From the NCBI RefSeq assembly GCF_018304945.1, contig NZ_JAGQEE010000001.1:1550001-1614000 (forward strand): a DNA stretch of 64,000 nt, in the 5' to 3' direction. The stretch comes from Collimonas humicola (GTDB lineage: Bacteria; Pseudomonadota; Gammaproteobacteria; Burkholderiales; Burkholderiaceae_D). Under the pieces are notes generated by a model that made no database searches, had not been told where the DNA came from, and was given only the letters and a program-made list of their open reading frames with translations. Positions 37,937 through 49,004 of the stretch are shown here, one piece after another (position 1 is the stretch's first letter; the number at the start of each line of letters is the position of its first letter). The translations under genes were made by a program, and so were the position numbers.

Positions 37937-38125
37937 GAAGATGGTTCTGTGAAAAATGCGCTTTGTTTGAAAAATGAAACCAGATGATGCATGGGCAGAA
38001 TCCCGCCGATCAGTCGTAGCGCCGTTGCCGGCGCAAAAAACGCAACTGTGAGAGAATGCCGCTCGATTTCGATGCCAACGCCAGCCTCGCCATTGCACGC
38101 CAGCCCCAACCCGGACCGCACCATC

Positions 38126-38458
38126 ATGCCCTTTGTCGTCACCGATTCCTGCATCCAGTGCAAGTACACCGACTGCGTCGAAGTCTGTCCCATGGACTGC
38201 TTCCGGCAAGGGCCGAATTTCCTGGTGATCGTGCCGGACAACTGCATCGACTGCTCGATGTGCGTGCCGGAATGCCCGGTCGGCGCCATCTACAACGAAA
38301 CCGACCTGCCGCCGGAGCAGCGCCACTTCATTGAGATCAACGCCCGCCTGGCGGCACATCCCGACTGGCAGCCGATCACCCGTTCGCAAGCGCCGCTGCC
38401 CGACCATGAAAGCTGGCGCGAAGTCGCCAACAAGCTGGAATTCCTCAAGCTGGCCTGA
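38126..38458 (+). CDS. fdxA: 7Fe ferredoxin FdxA
   Basis: A small electron carrier of 110 residues starting MPFVVTDSCI. Cysteines at 9, 12, 17, 21, 25 and then 40, 43, 46, 50 build one 3Fe-4S and one 4Fe-4S cluster, as in Azotobacter-type ferredoxin I. The C-terminal helix (ESWREVANKLEFLKLA) is conserved. It is divergent from rarA and converges on lolA. Confidence 0.95.
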   Translation: MPFVVTDSCIQCKYTDCVEVCPMDCFRQGPNFLVIVPDNCIDCSMCVPECPVGAIYNETDLPPEQRHFIEINARLAAHPDWQPITRSQAPLPDHESWREVANKLEFLKLA

Positions 38459-38489
38459 ACGTCCGCGTCAGCACGGGCACCCTGCCCAA

Positions 38490-39140
38490 CTATTGATTCA
38501 GCACGTCCGCGCCCTTGGGCACGACAAACTTGAACTGTCCGGCTGACAAAGGCGGATTCTTGACAAAATTCTTGAAGGTCAGCAGCGACACCTGGCCAAA
38601 TGAATCGCGCAGCTCCATCGCCTGCGGTATGCCGTCGCGCAAGCCGATGCCGATATGGTCGAAAGTCGTGTCCTTGGCTTTCGGCGTCGCTTCCAGCCAC
38701 TCCATGCCGTCCTTGGCCTGGCCTTCTTTCAGGACAAAGTTCTTTTCCAGGTCGTTGCTGCCGAACAGGATCGCCGCCGGCGACGAGCCGAGCGCATTGC
38801 CCAGGCTCTTGGTGGTGACCTGGTTCAGGTCCTTGTCGTAGATGAACAGCTTGTCGCCATCGGCCTGCAGGATCTGCTCGTACGGCTTTTGATAGGTCCA
38901 GATGAACTTGCCCGGCCGCGCGAAAACGAAGATGCCGCTGGAGGTGCTGGAAACCTTCGGCGCCTTGCTGCCGGCATCGATTTTCACCAGCTGCTGGTAG
39001 AACTCGCCCTTGGCCGATTGCGTGCTGCTGACGAAGGACTTGAACTGTTCCAGCGCGCTGGCACCGGCCAGCGAAGGCAGCAGCGCCATGCTCAGCGACA
39101 GGCCGATAATCAGGCGTCCCGACTTGATCCTGGCAAACAT
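38490..39140 (-). CDS. lolA: Outer-membrane lipoprotein carrier protein LolA
   Basis: Periplasmic chaperone that ferries lipoproteins from LolCDE to LolB. The preferred start ATG 39140 (MFARIKSG) has AGGA 6 bases upstream and gives a good signal peptide ending in LAGAS. A longer in-frame start at 39188 is possible. The mature protein shows conserved GEFYQQLV, GIFVFARPGKFIW and YDKDLNQVTTKSL. It is 53 bases downstream of ftsK in the conserved ftsK-lolA-rarA order. Confidence 0.93.
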   Translation of the reverse strand: MFARIKSGRLIIGLSLSMALLPSLAGASALEQFKSFVSSTQSAKGEFYQQLVKIDAGSKAPKVSSTSSGIFVFARPGKFIWTYQKPYEQILQADGDKLFIYDKDLNQVTTKSLGNALGSSPAAILFGSNDLEKNFVLKEGQAKDGMEWLEATPKAKDTTFDHIGIGLRDGIPQAMELRDSFGQVSLLTFKNFVKNPPLSAGQFKFVVPKGADVLNQ

Positions 39141-39192
39141 ATTGTTCCTGGGTGCGCCGATCGGGCTGGCGGTAATTTTCTTTTGCATATTC

Positions 39193-41547
39193 CTACTCCG
39201 TATTGCTGCTGTTGCCATTACCCGCCGGCACCAGGATTTCCCGGTTGCCGTTGGATTGCATGGTTGAGACCAGGCCGCTGGTTTCCATTTGCTCCAGCAG
39301 GCGCGCTGCGCGGTTGTAACCGATGCGCAGATGGCGCTGCACCAGAGAAATCGAAGCCCGCCGGTTCTTGAGCACCACTGCCACCGCCTGGTCGTATAGT
39401 TCATCGCCTTCGGTGCCGCCGGTGGCTGCGCCGCCGACAGCGCCGTCGCCGCCGTCTTCCAGCACGCCGCCTTCCAGTATGCCTTCGATGTAATTCGGTT
39501 CGCCCTGTTCTTTCAGGTAATCGACCACCCGGTGCACCTCTTCATCCGAGACAAAGGCGCCGTGCACGCGGATCGGCAAGCCGGTGCCGGGCGGCATGTA
39601 CAGCATGTCGCCCATGCCCAGCAGCGCTTCCGCCCCCATCTGGTCGAGGATGGTGCGCGAATCGATCTTGCTGCTGACCTGGAACGCGATGCGGGTCGGC
39701 ACGTTGGCCTTGATCAGGCCGGTGATCACATCTACAGATGGGCGCTGTGTCGCCAGAATCAAGTGGATGCCGGCCGCCCGCGCCTTTTGCGCGATGCGGG
39801 CAATCAGTTCTTCCACCTTCTTGCCGACCACCATCATGAGGTCGGCCAGCTCGTCGATGATGACCACGATGGTCGGCAGCTTCTCCAGCGGTTCCGGCGC
39901 GTCCGGCGTCAGGCTGAACGGATTCGGGATTTTCTCTTCGCGCTTGTCGGCGTCGATGATCTTCTGGTTATAGCCGGCCAGGTTGCGCACGCCCAGCTTC
40001 GACATCAGCTTGTAGCGGCGCTCCATTTCGTTCACTGCCCAATTGAGCGCATGGCCGGCCTGGCGCATGTCGGTCACCACCGGCGCCAGCAGGTGCGGGA
40101 TGCCTTCGTAGATCGACAGCTCCAGCATTTTCGGATCGATCAGGATCAGGCGCACCTGGTTCGGGTCGGATTTATACAGCAAGGAAAGGATGGTGGCGTT
40201 GATCCCCACCGACTTGCCCGAACCGGTAGTGCCCGCCACCAGCAAGTGCGGCATCTTGGCCAGGTCGGCCACCACCGGATGGCCGGCGATATCCTTGCCG
40301 AGCGCGATGGTCAGGCTGGAAACGCCGTCGTTATACACCTTGGAACCGAGGATCTCGGTCAGGCGCACAATCTGCCGTTTCGGATTCGGCAATTCCAGGC
40401 CCATGTACATCTTGCCCGGGATGACTTCAACCACGCGGATCGAGGTCAGCGACAGCGAACGCGCCAGGTCGCGCGCCAGGCCGACGATCTGGCTGCCCTT
40501 GACGCCGGTCGCCGGCTCGATTTCATAACGCGTGATCACCGGCCCCGGATGCGCCGCCACCACCGTCACCTGGACGCCGAAATCGGAGAGTTTCTTCTCG
40601 ATCAGGCGGCTGGTGAACTCCAGCGTTTCGACGCTCACGGTCTGCTGCGCCGGCGGCGCTTCATCCAGCAGCGACAAAGGCGGCAGGTTGGTATCGGGCA
40701 GGTCTTCAAACAGGGCGCTCTGCTTTTCCTTCTGCACCCGCTCGGATTTCGGCACCGCGACGATCTGCGGCTCGATGCGGATCGGCGGCGCCACCACGAT
40801 CTTGGCGCGCTCCTGCACCACCACCTCTTCGCGCTTGACGGCGGCGACCTGGCCGACCTTCCGGTCCTGGCGCGCGATGTAGAAATTCTTCAGCCACAGC
40901 AGGCCGTTTTCGATGCCGGCGCCGATGCGCTCCGCCACCGTCAGCCAGGACATATGGAAAAACAGGCTGATGCCGAGCGCAAACAGCAGCAGCAGGAACA
41001 AGGTGCCGCCGGTGAAGCCGAGCGCATTCTGCGCGCCGCTGCCGATCAGTTGCCCCAGCACGCCGCCCGGCGCGCGCGGCAGCTGCACGTGGGCCGCCAG
41101 CCATTGCATGCGGGTATATTCGAGGCCCAGGCTGCCGACCAGGATCAGGACAAAGCCGGCGCCGCGGATCAAGCCTTCCTGGCTGTGTTCCGGCTCGGCG
41201 TTTTTCTCCACCACGAAGCGCTGCGAAATACGCCGGTAGCCCTGCCACAGGGTGCGCAGCAGCAGCGCGCACCACCACCAGGCAGAGGCGCCGAAGACGA
41301 ACAGCATCAGGTCGGAAACCCAGGCGCCGACGCGGCCGCCCCAGTTATGCATGCGCGGCACCAGGGCGCCGTGCGACCAGCCGGGGTCGGACTTGGAATA
41401 GGTGGCGAAAATGATGAGCAGATAGGCCGTGATGACCGCATAGATGATCCAGCGCGCTTCATACAACAGCCGCACCAGACGGCTTGGCAAAGGCGCCGCG
41501 TCCTGCGGTTTGGCATTGCGGGTATAGGCTTGGCTTGTTCTAGTCAT
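39193..41547 (-). CDS. ftsK: DNA translocase FtsK
   Basis: Septal DNA pump that clears and aligns chromosome ends before division. About 784 residues from ATG 41547 (MTRTSQA). The N-terminus has four membrane helices (about residues 25-190), followed by a short linker, so this is one of the compact beta-proteobacterial forms. The motor domain has Walker [14 protein letters not shown] near residue 440 and Walker [14 protein letters not shown]. The C-terminal gamma domain ([20 protein letters not shown]) recognises KOPS sites and contacts XerD. Confidence 0.97.
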   Translation of the reverse strand: MTRTSQAYTRNAKPQDAAPLPSRLVRLLYEARWIIYAVITAYLLIIFATYSKSDPGWSHGALVPRMHNWGGRVGAWVSDLMLFVFGASAWWWCALLLRTLWQGYRRISQRFVVEKNAEPEHSQEGLIRGAGFVLILVGSLGLEYTRMQWLAAHVQLPRAPGGVLGQLIGSGAQNALGFTGGTLFLLLLFALGISLFFHMSWLTVAERIGAGIENGLLWLKNFYIARQDRKVGQVAAVKREEVVVQERAKIVVAPPIRIEPQIVAVPKSERVQKEKQSALFEDLPDTNLPPLSLLDEAPPAQQTVSVETLEFTSRLIEKKLSDFGVQVTVVAAHPGPVITRYEIEPATGVKGSQIVGLARDLARSLSLTSIRVVEVIPGKMYMGLELPNPKRQIVRLTEILGSKVYNDGVSSLTIALGKDIAGHPVVADLAKMPHLLVAGTTGSGKSVGINATILSLLYKSDPNQVRLILIDPKMLELSIYEGIPHLLAPVVTDMRQAGHALNWAVNEMERRYKLMSKLGVRNLAGYNQKIIDADKREEKIPNPFSLTPDAPEPLEKLPTIVVIIDELADLMMVVGKKVEELIARIAQKARAAGIHLILATQRPSVDVITGLIKANVPTRIAFQVSSKIDSRTILDQMGAEALLGMGDMLYMPPGTGLPIRVHGAFVSDEEVHRVVDYLKEQGEPNYIEGILEGGVLEDGGDGAVGGAATGGTEGDELYDQAVAVVLKNRRASISLVQRHLRIGYNRAARLLEQMETSGLVSTMQSNGNREILVPAGNGNSSNTE

Positions 41548-42865
<1,318 letters not shown>

Positions 42866-42872
42866 GGTTCAC

Positions 42873-42895
42873 GGGCGGGCACGATGTGCCTGCCC
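42873..42895. terminator. Hairpin after trxB
   Basis: GGGCGGGCAC and GTGCCTGCCC pair (one G-T wobble) around a 3-base loop, 7 bases after the trxB stop. No T-tract follows, so it may be a processing or stabilising stem rather than a full terminator. Confidence 0.4.
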
Positions 42896-42987
42896 TGCTT
42901 CGTAGACGGCGGCAGCGACGCGATCCTATCGTCGCCACCTTTAGTTTGCTGCGCACCGCCGCCTTTCACTATCAGCACGCACATATC

Positions 42988-43632
42988 ATGGCCGGCCCGA
43001 TCAAAGACTTCAGCGCCCTCAAATCGCTGCGCAAGGAAATCAAGGCGCAGGACGAAGCACGCCAGGCCGCCGCGGCGCAAGCCAAGCGCCGCGAGCAGGA
43101 AGCGCGGCGCGACGCCGACATCTTCCGCAGCAGCATCGGCAACGTCAAGCCGCTCGCCGTACCGCCCAAATTCACGCCCGCCATCCCGCGCCCGCTGCCG
43201 ATAGCCCGCCAGCACATCGCCGACGAACAAGCCGCGCTGGAAGAATCGCTGTCGGACGATTTCAACATCGAAACCCTGCTCGACACCGATGACACGCTCA
43301 GCTTTGCCCGCAACGGCATCGGCCCCGATGTCATGCGCAAGCTGCGGCGCGGTCACTGGACCATCCAGCAGCAGCTCGACCTGCACGGCCTGCGGCGCGA
43401 AGAAGCGCGCGAAGCCCTGGCTGAATTCCTGCGCCTGGCCGCCAAGCGCGGCTGGCGCTGCGTCCGCATCATCCATGGCAAGGGCCTGGGTTCGGTCAAC
43501 AAGGAACCGGTGCTGAAATCCAAGGTGCGCAACTGGCTGGTGCAAAAGGACGAAGTACTGGCCTTCTGCCAGGCCACCGCGGCCGAGGGCGGCTCAGGCG
43601 CCCTGCTGGTGCTGCTCAAAGGCCAGTTGTAA
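42988..43632 (+). CDS. Smr-domain protein
   Basis: The 214-residue protein starts at MAGPIKDFSALKSL. The N-terminal half is charged and helical (residues 10-50, a likely coiled coil rich in Arg/Glu/Ala). The C-terminal Smr domain has LDLHGLRREEAREAL and RIIHGKGLGS, the motif of a nuclease fold related to MutS2 and YdaL-type proteins. Nicking or RNA cleavage has been shown for some members; the role here is not defined. It follows trxB on the same strand, and an upstream-extended frame overlapping trxB is not used. Confidence 0.9.
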   Translation: MAGPIKDFSALKSLRKEIKAQDEARQAAAAQAKRREQEARRDADIFRSSIGNVKPLAVPPKFTPAIPRPLPIARQHIADEQAALEESLSDDFNIETLLDTDDTLSFARNGIGPDVMRKLRRGHWTIQQQLDLHGLRREEAREALAEFLRLAAKRGWRCVRIIHGKGLGSVNKEPVLKSKVRNWLVQKDEVLAFCQATAAEGGSGALLVLLKGQL

Positions 43633-43660
43633 ATCTCTTCCCCTCTGCTTGCATCGCAAT

Positions 43661-44203
43661 TCAATCGCGTGACGGGCAGCTTTTAGCCGCCTTGTGGCGC
43701 GGAAAAGTCAGCCGCATGGCAACCCGTTGCCCCAGCCCCGCTTCAGCCTCCTGCCTGAGCGCCGCAGCCAGGAAATCCGGCGCGGCGCCCAGCGTGACAA
43801 AGCCGAACTTGCGATACAACGCCTGGCTGGGCGCGAACTCCAGGAAAGTGGTCAGGTATAAAGTCGGGATCACGCGCGCATTGCCCCAGGCGACGACCGC
43901 CGCCAGCAAGGCGCTGCCTATGCCGTGTCGGCCATAGGCCGGCAGGACGTCAAGTTCCGCCAGCACCGCCACCTGGCCATGCATGGCGACGCAGGCAAAA
44001 CCGAGCACCGTGGCAGCGCTGTCCTTTGCCACCCACAGCATGCCAGCCGCTTGCGCCGCCACCAATTTTTCAGGCGCCACCGTTTCGCCGCGCAAATGCA
44101 GCGGCAGCAAGCGTTCAGGAAACAGCGCAGCCGCGGCCTGCTCCACCGCAGCCAAAGCCGGCACGTCCTCTATCGACGCCAGTTCAATCCGGTAATCCGT
44201 CAC
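43661..44203 (-). CDS. GNAT-family N-acetyltransferase
   Basis: A 180-residue acetyltransferase. GTG 44203 (VTDYRIELASIEDVPAL) is chosen because GGAGGG lies 6 bases upstream; an ATG at 44227 is the alternative. The acetyl-CoA loop is RHGIGSALLAAVVAWG, preceded by the usual beta-strand AELDVLPAYG. The C-terminal YRKFGFVTLG is typical. Substrate unknown. It lies 68 bases downstream of the radical SAM gene, possibly co-transcribed and so also under the SOS box. Confidence 0.88.
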   Translation of the reverse strand: MTDYRIELASIEDVPALAAVEQAAAALFPERLLPLHLRGETVAPEKLVAAQAAGMLWVAKDSAATVLGFACVAMHGQVAVLAELDVLPAYGRHGIGSALLAAVVAWGNARVIPTLYLTTFLEFAPSQALYRKFGFVTLGAAPDFLAAALRQEAEAGLGQRVAMRLTFPRHKAAKSCPSRD

Positions 44204-44271
44204 GTCCGCCCTCCATTCATCGCGCATCTCATCGCTCGTTGTTCCACCCAAGCCGGCGCCAGGGATCATCG

Positions 44272-45414
44272 CTAAAACAAATCCATCTGCGGCGTCGGCT
44301 TCCGCTCCACAGGCAGCTGCGGAGGCCTGAACCGAGAGCTGTCCAGCTTGGAGAACGAACCGCGCTGGACCAGCCCGTAACGCGCCGTCGCTTTCTTGTA
44401 GCGCTGCCGCAGGAAATCGGCCCAGATGCCTTCGCCGCGCATGCGCGTAGCGAAATCCGCATTGTAGTCGGCGCCGCCGCGCATTTCCCTGATATGGTTC
44501 ATGACCCTTTTCGCGCGATCCGGAAAATGGGCGTTCAGCCAGTCCTGGAACAAGGGGTTCACTTCCCACGGCAAGCGCAGCACGATGTAATTGGCGCACA
44601 CCGCGCCGGCCTCCGCCGCTGCTTCGATAATCCGTTCCAGGTCCGGTTCGTTGATGAAGGGGATCAGCGGCGCAATGCTGACGCTGACCGGGATGCCAGC
44701 CTCGGCCAAGGTCCTGATCGTGCGCAAACGCCGCGCCGGCGCAGCGGCGCGCGGTTCCAGCGTGCGCGCAATGGCCGGATCCAGCGTGGTGATGGTGACC
44801 GCTGCCACCGCCTGGTTCTTGGCCGCCATCGCCGCCAGCAAATCGATGTCGCGCTCGATCAGCGACGACTTGGTGATCAGCGCCAGCGGATGTTCGCAAT
44901 CGTGCAACACTTGCAGGATGCGGCGCGTCAAGCCAAGCTCGCGCTCGCAGGGCTGATAGGCGTCGGTATTGACGCCGATGGCGATCGACGCCGGCACATA
45001 GGATGGCTTGGCCAGCTCGCGCAGCAACAACTGCGGCGCGTTCACTTTGGCAAAAATCCGGCTCTCGAAATCCAGCCCTGGCGAGAGGCCGAGATAGCTG
45101 TGCGTAGGCCGCGCAAAGCAATAGATGCAGCCGTGTTCGCAGCCGCGATAGGGATTCAGGGAAACGCCAAACGGCAGGTCCGGCGAGGCATTGCGGCTGA
45201 GGATGCTTTTTGCCTGTTCCTCGGTGACGATGGTGCGCACCACGGGTGGATCAAGCTGCTCATCTTCGCCGGCCCAGCCGTCGTCGAAATCTTCGCGCTG
45301 GTCGGTTTCGTAACGGCCTTGCATATTGCTGGTCGCACCCCGGCCTTTGCGCACCACGCTGGCTCCCTGGAAATGCATTACCTGGGCGGGATGTTTTTTT
45401 TGCTGATCTGACAT
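44272..45414 (-). CDS. Radical SAM protein of the PA0069 type
   Basis: A 380-residue radical SAM enzyme. The cluster cysteines are C92, C96 and C99 in GCEHGCIYCFARP. The fold continues with IGVNTDAYQPCERELGLTRR and ALITKSSLIERDIDLL, as in the spore-photoproduct-lyase-like group to which Pseudomonas PA0069 belongs. The reaction is not established. A perfect LexA-type box lies 15-30 bases before the start codon, so expression is expected to rise on DNA damage, which fits a role in nucleic acid repair or modification. The start region lacks a strong ribosome site. Confidence 0.9.
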   Translation of the reverse strand: MSDQQKKHPAQVMHFQGASVVRKGRGATSNMQGRYETDQREDFDDGWAGEDEQLDPPVVRTIVTEEQAKSILSRNASPDLPFGVSLNPYRGCEHGCIYCFARPTHSYLGLSPGLDFESRIFAKVNAPQLLLRELAKPSYVPASIAIGVNTDAYQPCERELGLTRRILQVLHDCEHPLALITKSSLIERDIDLLAAMAAKNQAVAAVTITTLDPAIARTLEPRAAAPARRLRTIRTLAEAGIPVSVSIAPLIPFINEPDLERIIEAAAEAGAVCANYIVLRLPWEVNPLFQDWLNAHFPDRAKRVMNHIREMRGGADYNADFATRMRGEGIWADFLRQRYKKATARYGLVQRGSFSKLDSSRFRPPQLPVERKPTPQMDLF

Positions 45415-45428
45415 CGAAGCACCAATTA

Positions 45429-45444
45429 CTGTATGTATATACAG
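45429..45444. promoter_or_regulatory. LexA (SOS) box
   Basis: CTGTATGTATATACAG matches the CTGT-N8-ACAG consensus exactly and is nearly palindromic throughout. It is located immediately before the radical SAM gene and 72 bases from the divergent regulator gene at 45516, so it could control both. Confidence 0.85.
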
Positions 45445-45515
45445 TATTTTAGCGTAAACCAGGCAAATGCAACAGCATCCGGGGACGTCGTGGCACGGCG
45501 GTGTATTCTATCGCC

Positions 45516-46736
45516 ATGGACTCCCTGATAGCCGCCTCCGCGCGCGCCCTCGCTGCCGGCGACGTACTCGGCGCCCTTAAGCGGGTCGCCCTGCGCGACG
45601 ACCCGCCGGCGCTAGCCTTGCGCGGCATCGCCATGGCCCAGCTGGGCGAGCACGCGCGCGCCCGCGAGCTGCTGCGGCGCGCCGCCCGCGGCTTCGGCGC
45701 CAACGAGGAGCTGGCGCGCGCACGCTGCGTGGTGGCCGAGGCCGAGGTGGCGCTGGCCGTGCGCGACCTCGGCAGCTCGCCGCGCACGCTGACGACGGCC
45801 CTGGCCACGCTTGCAGCGCACGGCGATCACGCCAACGCGCTGCAGGCGCAGCTCATCGCGGTGCGCAAACTCTTGCTGCTTGGCCGCCTGGACGAAGCCG
45901 AGGCGGCACTGGCGCCGCTTGATGCGCGCGGCCTGCCGCCGTCGCTGGCGGCAGTGGCCGAGCTGGCGGCGGCTGAGCTGGCGCTGCGCTCCTTGCGCAT
46001 CGGACCGGCACGGGCGGCGCTAGCTCGTGCGCATGAGGCGGCCGGGCGCGCAGGCGTGCCGGCGCTGCTGGCCGAGGCGGCGGAAGCGCAGGCCACGCTC
46101 GATCGTCCTGCCGCCAGGCGCCTCTGCGCCGGCGGCGAGCACATGCTGCGCCTCGACCAGGTGGCAGCGCTGCTGGCCTCCGACGCGCTGGTGGTCGACG
46201 CTTGCCGGCGCGGGCTGGGCACTGGCGCTGCGTGGCAATCGCTGGCGCGCAGGCCGGTGCTGTTCGCGCTGGCGCGCGCGCTGGCCGAGGCCTGGCCTGG
46301 CGATGCTGGGCGCGAAACCTTGATCGCCTGCGCATTCGGCACCCGCCACCCCAACGAATCGCACCGGGCGCGCCTGCGGGTCGAGATCGGCCGTCTGCGC
46401 GCACTCGTGACGGAACTGGCGCAGATCGAGGCTACCGCGCAAGGTTTTGTCCTCAAGCCGCTAGCCGAGCGCGCCGTGGCCGTGCTGGCGCCGCCCATCG
46501 ATGGCGACCAGGCGGCGCTGGCAGCGCTGCTGGCCGACGGCGCGGCCTGGTCGACCTCGGCCCTGGCGCTGGCCCTTGGGGATAGCCAGCGCACCGTGCA
46601 GCGCGCGCTGGCCGAGCTGGAGGCCGCCGGACGGGTACGTTCAATCGGGCAGACCCGGATGCGCCGCTGGCTGGCGCCGCCGCTGGCAGGATTCACGACA
46701 ATCTTGTTACTCCCCGCTACGCTGCAGATGGAATAG
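45516..46736 (+). CDS. TPR and winged-helix transcriptional regulator
   Basis: About 406 residues, very Ala/Leu/Arg-rich. The N-terminal 240 residues look like tetratricopeptide helices (ARELLRRAARGFGANEELAR, RLDEAEAALAPLDARG). A central segment (RPVLFALARALAEAWPGDAG, HRARLRVEIGRLRALV) resembles the OmpR/SARP-like winged helix. A second winged helix is at the C-terminus (WSTSALALALGDSQRTVQRA, LEAAGRVRSIGQ). Start ATG 45516 (MDSLIAAS). The downstream propeller, GST and DUF899 genes on the same strand are its likely targets. The ligand is unknown. Confidence 0.75.
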   Translation: MDSLIAASARALAAGDVLGALKRVALRDDPPALALRGIAMAQLGEHARARELLRRAARGFGANEELARARCVVAEAEVALAVRDLGSSPRTLTTALATLAAHGDHANALQAQLIAVRKLLLLGRLDEAEAALAPLDARGLPPSLAAVAELAAAELALRSLRIGPARAALARAHEAAGRAGVPALLAEAAEAQATLDRPAARRLCAGGEHMLRLDQVAALLASDALVVDACRRGLGTGAAWQSLARRPVLFALARALAEAWPGDAGRETLIACAFGTRHPNESHRARLRVEIGRLRALVTELAQIEATAQGFVLKPLAERAVAVLAPPIDGDQAALAALLADGAAWSTSALALALGDSQRTVQRALAELEAAGRVRSIGQTRMRRWLAPPLAGFTTILLLPATLQME

Positions 46737-46782
46737 AGTTGTCTTACGGCGCCGATCCGAGATGCGCCATCAGGAGCCAGCA

Positions 46783-47460
46783 ATGACCCAAAAAACCAGC
46801 AAAGACAAACCTCAGGCGGCAGCGCGCCCGGCCGAAATCGTGCGCGAATACGGTCCCTTCGCCGGCGCCGCCAGCATAGCCGGCGTGACCCACGACGGCC
46901 AGCGCGTCTGGGCGGCCACCGGCGCCAGGCTGATTGCCTTCGATCCCGAGAGCGGTGAGCCCACGCGCACGCTGGATTGCCCCTGCGATGCCGGCACCGC
47001 CTTCGACGGCAGCCACTTGTATCAGATCGCCGAGCAGCGCATCGACAAGATCGATCCCGCCAGCGGCAAGGTGCTGGCCTCGATCCCGGCGCCCGGCCAC
47101 GGCCACGACTCCGGGCTGGCCTGGGCCGAGGGCAGCCTGTGGGTGGGCCAGCACCGCGACCGCAAGATCCACCAGATCGATCCGGCTACCGGCGCCATCA
47201 TCCGCACCATCGAGTCCAATCGCTTCGTCACCGGCGTGACCTGGGTCGACGGCGAGCTGTGGCACGGCACATGGGAAGGCGACGAAAGCGAAATCCGCCG
47301 CGTCGACCCAGACAGCGGCGCCGTGCTCGAGCGCCTGGAAATGCCGCCTGGCATCAACGTCAGCGGGCTCGAATCCGACGGTGCCGGCCTGTTTTACTGC
47401 GGCGGCGGAGGTAGCGGCAAGGTGCGCGCCGTGCGACGCCCGAAAGCAGCCGGCTCGTAA
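46783..47460 (+). CDS. Beta-propeller (Vgb/NHL-like) protein
   Basis: A 225-residue protein beginning MTQKTSKDKP with GGAG 8 bases upstream. At least five short repeats are seen, each with a W/Y-D/G turn (DGQRVWAATGARLIAFDPES, DGSHLYQIAEQRIDKIDPAS, AEGSLWVGQHRDRKIHQIDP, VDGELWHGTWEGDESEIRRV). They resemble virginiamycin-B-lyase or glutamine-cyclotransferase-like propellers. It has no signal peptide, so it is cytoplasmic. It lies 46 bases after the regulator. Function unknown; it may be a ligand-binding or lyase-like enzyme. Confidence 0.72.
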   Translation: MTQKTSKDKPQAAARPAEIVREYGPFAGAASIAGVTHDGQRVWAATGARLIAFDPESGEPTRTLDCPCDAGTAFDGSHLYQIAEQRIDKIDPASGKVLASIPAPGHGHDSGLAWAEGSLWVGQHRDRKIHQIDPATGAIIRTIESNRFVTGVTWVDGELWHGTWEGDESEIRRVDPDSGAVLERLEMPPGINVSGLESDGAGLFYCGGGGSGKVRAVRRPKAAGS

Positions 47461-47571
47461 TCGCCGCAGGAGCACGTCGAGCTGGACTGCGTCTTCGGTG
47501 CAGCCGAGCGCCGCCGCACGCCCATCGCATTCAGGCAACGGCCTGATCCCCCCCATCCAAGGAGCAAGACC

Positions 47572-48183
47572 ATGAAGCTGTACTACATTCCGTCCGCCTG
47601 TTCGTTGTCCCCGCACATCATTGCCAACGAACTTGGCCTGCCCATCGAACTGGTGAAGGTCGACAGCAAGACCAAACGCACCGAACACGGCGAAGACTAC
47701 CTCGCCATCAATCCCAAAGGCTACGTGCCCGCGCTGCGGCTGGACGACGGCCGCGTGCTGACGGAAGGCCCGGCCGTGGCGCAGTACCTGGCCGACCTGA
47801 AGCCTCAAGCACAGCTGGCGCCCGCCAACGGCAGCATGGCGCGCTACCGCCTGCAGGAAATGCTGGGCTATATCAATTCAGAGCTGCACCAGGGCTACCT
47901 GCCCTTGTTCTATCCGGAGACCAGCGATGAAGTACGCGCCGGCCGCATGGCCCATCTGCGCAAGCATTATGAGCTGATCGACGCCACGCTCGGCTTCACG
48001 CCATTCCTGCTGGGCGAACAGTTCAGCATCTGCGATGCCTATCTGTTTGTGGTGACGCGCTGGTCGGCATTCGTCAATCTCGATCTGTCGCCGTTCCCGA
48101 ACCTGCAGGCATTCCAGGAACGCATCGCTGCCCGCCCCGCCGTGCAAGCGGCGCTGCGCCGCGAACAGCCTGCAGCCGCCTGA
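47572..48183 (+). CDS. Beta-class glutathione S-transferase
   Basis: A 203-residue GST with the thioredoxin-fold N-terminus MKLYYIPSACSLSPHI, where Cys10 is the glutathione-linked residue of the bacterial beta class. NPKGYVPALRLDDG and LTEGPAVAQYLAD form the glutathione site, and the C-terminal helical domain includes SICDAYLFVVTRW. AAGGAG lies 7 bases before the ATG. Role probably detoxification of electrophiles or peroxides. Part of the run from 46783 to 49580. Confidence 0.92.
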   Translation: MKLYYIPSACSLSPHIIANELGLPIELVKVDSKTKRTEHGEDYLAINPKGYVPALRLDDGRVLTEGPAVAQYLADLKPQAQLAPANGSMARYRLQEMLGYINSELHQGYLPLFYPETSDEVRAGRMAHLRKHYELIDATLGFTPFLLGEQFSICDAYLFVVTRWSAFVNLDLSPFPNLQAFQERIAARPAVQAALRREQPAAA

Positions 48184-48219
48184 ATCCTTTACCGCCAGTC
48201 ATCAACCAAGGAGCAGATC

Positions 48220-48981
48220 ATGAACACCGCTACATCCGAAATAAACAACCATCCCGTCGTCTCCAGCGAGCGCTGGCTGAGCGAGCGCAAGACGCTGCTG
48301 GCGCGCGAGAAGGAACTGATGCGCCTGCACGACCAGGTCGCGCGCGAGCGCCGCGCGCTGCCGTGGGAGCGCGTCGAGACGGACTACGTGTTCGACACCG
48401 CCGAGGGCCGGCGCACGCTGTCCGAGCTGTTCGACGGCCGCCGCCAGCTGCTGGTGCAGCACTTCATGTTCGGCCCGGGATGGGAGCAAGGTTGTCCGAG
48501 CTGCTCTTTCATGGCCGACCACACAGACGGCATGAACGTGCACCTGGCGCAGCGCGACATCACGCTGGTCGCCATTTCGCGCGCACCGCTGGCCGACATC
48601 GCGCGCTTTCGCCAGCGCATGGGCTGGCGGTTCAGGTGGGTGTCCTCGCATGGCAGCGATTTCAACCACGACTTCAACGTCAGCTTCACGCCGGAGGAAC
48701 AGGCCAGGGGCGAGGTCTACTACAACTACGGCATGCGGCCCTTCCCGGTCGAAGAGGCGCCTGGCGTCAGCGTGTTCTACAAGGACGATACGGGCCAAGT
48801 GTTCCACACCTACTCGACCTACGGCCGCGGCGTGGAGGTCATGATGGGCGCGTATAACATGATGGACCTGACACCCAAGGGCCGTGACGAGCGAGACGTG
48901 CCCCACAAGATGGAGTGGGTGCGCCACCACGACCGCTACGGGCCGGAGGCGGCGGCCGGTTCCTGCTGCGCGCATACCTGA
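48220..48981 (+). CDS. DUF899 thioredoxin-like protein
   Basis: The 253-residue protein belongs to the DUF899 family of thioredoxin-fold proteins. The redox motif is GCPSCSFMAD (CxxC near residue 92). Conserved blocks are LPWERVETDYVFDT, QHFMFGPGWEQG and FYKDDTGQVFHTYSTYGRG. The C-terminus ends AAAGSCCAHT with two adjacent cysteines. AAGGAG precedes the start, 36 bases after the GST stop. A thiol-redox role next to GST is plausible, but the reaction is not known. Confidence 0.88.
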   Translation: MNTATSEINNHPVVSSERWLSERKTLLAREKELMRLHDQVARERRALPWERVETDYVFDTAEGRRTLSELFDGRRQLLVQHFMFGPGWEQGCPSCSFMADHTDGMNVHLAQRDITLVAISRAPLADIARFRQRMGWRFRWVSSHGSDFNHDFNVSFTPEEQARGEVYYNYGMRPFPVEEAPGVSVFYKDDTGQVFHTYSTYGRGVEVMMGAYNMMDLTPKGRDERDVPHKMEWVRHHDRYGPEAAAGSCCAHT

Positions 48982-49004
48982 AACGCGCGCTATCCGAACG
49001 CATC

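Noticed and set aside
36629-38407. 592-residue version of RarA
   Set aside because: The first 157 residues are antisense to fdxA and the conserved RarA start is at 37936.
43661-45121. 486-residue minus frame spanning two genes
   Set aside because: Only its last 180 residues are the GNAT protein; the rest is an out-of-frame reading of the radical SAM gene.
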